DNA of 64,000 bases. Origin: Blasia pusilla. Taxonomy: Eukaryota; Marchantiophyta; Marchantiopsida; Blasiales. Both the position numbers and the translations under genes were made by a program. Positions 60,846-64,000 of the stretch are shown piece by piece. The first letter of the stretch is position 1. Every line of letters begins with the position of its first letter. The stretch lies in NCBI GenBank assembly GCA_050084515.1, contig CM114271.1, positions 67,766,001 through 67,830,000 on the forward strand, written 5' to 3'. The notes beneath the pieces were generated by a model. The model was given only the letters and a program-made list of their open reading frames with translations, did no database searches and had not been told where the DNA came from.

Positions 60846-61690
60846 TGCATTTCTTCTCTTGCGAGCTTCGCGGCGTCGCTAATCTCGTCAGCTGGGGGAT
60901 TACGGCTGATCGCGGCCGCTTAGCGCGCTAATGGCGTGGCTGGGGGCGTTGGATGGGAGGATCGACGGTGGGAGAGTGGGAGGGTTGCTGATGGCGGGAG
61001 GTAATGGGAGATCAGAGGGTTGATGGGGGTTTGTTAGCGGCGAAGGACTGTGTTCATTTCATGCTCGCGGGACTTTCTTCTCCTGCGACGTTCTAACCGT
61101 CGTTAGTCTCGTCCGGTCTGTAATTACGCCTGATCCGGCTGCTTAGTGTGCCGATCGCGGGGCTGTGGCCGTTCGATTGGAGGATCGACGACAGGAATGT
61201 GGCGGGCTCTCATTACCCGCGTTAATGGTAGATTAGAGGGTTGAAACTATCTTTGGGAGCAGCTGACTATTCCCACGATCGCGGGACTTTCTTCTCTCGC
61301 GGCCTTCTCACCTTCTTCAGTTCGCCTCTCCTCGATTACTACTAATCGCGCTAGCTTAGCGTGGAAATCTCTCTTCCGGACCGTTCGATCCTAGGATCGA
61401 CGATCGGAGTGGGGCGGGCGCTAATGCGAGATTAGAGGGTTTAAATGATCTTTGTGAGCGGCTGACTCTTTCAGTGATTGCGGGACTTTCTTCTCTCGCG
61501 AGCTTCTCCGGGTCTCGTCTCGTATTACTTCTACGTCTTTTCCATTACTACTAATCACGCTTGCTTAGCTTCTTAATCTCGCGGTCCTGACCGTTCGATG
61601 CGAGGATGGACGGTAGGAACATGGTAGATTACGATTACCAGCGTTAATCTCAGATTAAGGTTACTCCCGCGCGTATTAAGCAGTAGCGGA
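60846..61690. repeat. About 200-215-bp tandem repeat, four copies
   Basis: Units share GCGGGACTTTCTTCTC (61067, 61281, 61481; a diverged copy at 60848), followed by CTCGT, ATTACG, TTAGCG-type words, CCGTTCGAT-GAGGATCGACG and a closing GATTAGAGGGTT. It lies about 1.7-2.5 kb upstream of the RAD52-like start codon. Confidence 0.8.
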
Positions 61691-63897
61691 CGCTAAATAA
61701 TCACGGGACCAGATACAGCATGTTCGTCATCTATGCTATTAAATGAGGATGAAGTCTCATGGCGACACCTCAATAATTGATCAATGCCCTCCCTTTATGA
61801 CACGTGACTCCGAAAAATGTGAGACTCATTTTAATAAGGGAAAATTTTGAAAATTATTAAAAGAGGGATTTGTGGTGCACAGACTTTTGAGGTCTTCGGT
61901 TTTTTCTGGACACTTATATAGTATGAAATTTCAAATATTTTCCCTCTTTTATTATTTTTTACAAAGAAATTTCAGATTCGGAGACGAGTTTTTTTTTTTT
62001 TATGGGATCAGAAATTCTTAAGTTTTTCCCGCTAGCATTACAAAGAATTCCGGTTCGATGGACCCGTAGATTTGTGAATAATTTACTAATACATGTTCAT
62101 TGGAGAATACATTCTTTTAAGTTCAAAAATAGTTGTTGTCGTGTTAATTGGGGTCAAATGGAGATTCTCCAAAATAGTTTTTGTAAGGAGAGTGATATTG
62201 AAATCGGAATTATTAAATGGAATCTCTTATTGATTGACGTGTGTCACTACTCCCTCAATAATACATTTTGTCATGTTAATTGGGGTCATGTACCTGAAAC
62301 CTGAATTATTAGACACGACCCCTTACTGACTCTTACTACTTACAACTTATGGAGCCAAATCCATATATTTGCTATCTTGTCTTTGAGGTGAAAGACTTTG
62401 TTTGAGCATTATCACAAGTATGCACATAATTATCCTCATTCACATGATCGTATAAAACTTCCTAAGCACAAGTCATTCACATACGTTAGAACTCGTGGAA
62501 TCTTACGCAAGTATCGGCTCACCACAATAAACTCAATCATTCATTTCATGAACTATCACTACAATGTTTGGCCGCGTCAAAATTGCACTTTTCTCAAACG
62601 AAGTCCAATAAAAACAATCAATTTCCTATGCATTCAGGAGATTACAATTTGGAAGGTAAGTTCACGAAAATCTACCTCCTCACCATAATTCAGCATGTAC
62701 TATTCTAAGTGCAAGTAGATTACCTTGTGAATCTTAACTTCTTATTATGTCAAAAACCAAAGTTGCACTAAAAAATCTTGAGTTTATCAAATATGTACTT
62801 TTATCAATGTGAGGAGTAACGTAAAATTCCACATGTATGCCACATGGGTTTCTTTTCCAAATTTGAAATTTATCTGAAGTCAATTTCTTTTATTAAGACT
62901 TTCAAAATTAGCTATGGAATTTTCTTCCAAAAAGGTCTTATGATGCTATCTTTTCCTCAAAATTTATTTTTCATTTTCTTATGGAAAACACTGAACCAAG
63001 GACGATGTGAATGAAACTATCTTTCATGCATGACACCCCATTCAACTCGTATGTTTTAGCCTTGAAGCAATTTAAACCCCCCTTTGGGTATAAAATTCTC
63101 AAACACTAGGTGGCACATATAATCAAAGCACCGACCCCACAAAGAGAGCTACATATCAATTGTTATCCCATGATCCTATGTCCCTATCACTCATCTTTTT
63201 GCATGTCTTGAGAGTCGAGGGATATTCCAATGTTGATGTCGCGACCGCATTCGAACTTACCCAATGGCTATCTAAGGATCTCACTGATTGGAGAACACTA
63301 CTATGTGGTATGAAACTTTGCGATGAATTTCCAAACAAAACTCTGCAACATCCACCTCTCCTTTGCAAGTCTTTTATAAGCTCAAATGACCTCTGAATGG
63401 ACAACGCAGTAGTCCCTCTCCATGGCAAGATCCCTAATCTGATGTGTTCACTCGAAGTGGTAGAACGCTGATCGTGGGCGGAGGTGGAGCACCAGTCGTG
63501 TTCTGCACTGCTTTGTTCATCCCAAAGAGCTGCCAAGAGAGTCCAGCAAAGTCAGAACCTGCCTGCCCACTGCCATGTAAGACATCCAAACACTACTTCA
63601 AGACACTTTGAGCACCAGATCTATCCAAAATCTGGTGCCCAGCTCCCACAGGCTCTTCTTAAATTCTCCCATGTGCCAACTTTTTGACGACTTTCCAGTC
63701 AAGACACTCTAACTTATTTACCAACCTCACGATCAAAGAAATATTATTTGATAATCACAATTACAAAGGGGGGACCCACCTTGAATAAAAAGAACTCCAA
63801 CTCTATAAGACACACACATGGAATAACCCTAAAAACCCCCACACACCAACCTCACAATCAAATATTGGCCCAAGTTTTCGGGAGGGTAACCACATCA
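61691..63897. other. AT-rich spacer with an unassigned 100-codon frame
   Basis: An ATG at 62002 opens a 100-codon + frame with a twice-occurring VNWG segment (TGTTAATTGGGGTCA at about 62143 and 62274). It matches nothing I know and composition is like the surrounding non-coding DNA. The rest shows no signal. Confidence 0.35.
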
Positions 63898-64000
63898 TCT
63901 ATATTACTATCGGAGAATGCCCTTTTATTTTGCAAACACCTCTCCTCTCGACACTTTCAACCAATAAGATCCCTCTCTTTCTCAACCAATAGAATCGCTC
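63898..64000 (+). mobile_element. Helitron-like 5' end, cut by window edge
   Basis: A|TCTATATTACTATCGGAG followed by AATGCCCTTTTATTTTGC resembles the starts at 2758 and 15067 and has the 5' TC expected of a Helitron. The 3' end lies outside the window. Confidence 0.3.

Noticed and set aside
62002-62304. A 100-codon + frame with ATG
   Set aside because: Composition like surrounding AT-rich DNA, no homology recognised, and it contains a short direct repeat suggesting a transposon remnant.

Overview
The window is nuclear DNA of a land plant. Genes have short GT-AG introns and long AT-rich spacers. Conserved plant families are present: the U3 snoRNP protein MPP10, a DUF167 protein and plant-type RAD52-like proteins. 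A Ty3/gypsy retrotransposon and Helitron-like ends fill some of the space between. The retroelement's methyltransferase domain is DNMT3-like. Plant DNMT3 genes are, as I recall, kept in bryophytes and other seed-free plants and lost in flowering plants, so a bryophyte or other seed-free plant is my best guess. That is inference and not proof.

Layout. 1-5.2 kb: AT-rich spacer with small Helitron-like ends. 5.2-12.8 kb: a GC-richer, minisatellite-rich island holding a complete four-exon DUF167 (YggU-like) gene on the + strand; part of this gene appears to have a decayed inverted copy just upstream. 12.8-16.6 kb: spacer. 16.67-17.21 kb (- strand): four box C/D snoRNAs, divergent from MPP10. 18.4-22.56 kb (+): a complete 11-exon MPP10 gene with telomere-like promoter repeats. 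22.6-30 kb: AT-rich spacer with an inverted-repeat element and a 134-bp Helitron-like element. 30.2-34.4 kb: a second GC-rich, minisatellite-rich island with a possible two-exon small gene and a 60-aa single-pass membrane microprotein (-). 34.97-44.67 kb (+): a decayed Ty3/gypsy element ordered LTR-gag-protease-DNMT3-like methyltransferase-RT-RNase H-integrase-PHD finger-LTR. 45.2-51.1 kb (-): a gene for an acidic, disordered protein ending in nine 57-aa repeats, with a frame break in the repeats. 51.9-54.6 and 56.9-59.2 kb (-): two tandem RAD52-like genes with the same exon pattern. 59.2-64 kb: upstream repeats and AT-rich spacer.

Two themes stand out. One is ribosome biogenesis: MPP10 sits head-to-head with a C/D snoRNA cluster, and one snoRNA guide appears to match 25S rRNA. 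The other is a retroelement that carries both a cytosine methyltransferase (a writer of DNA methylation) and a PHD finger (a probable chromatin reader) in one polyprotein; this is the most interesting object in the window.
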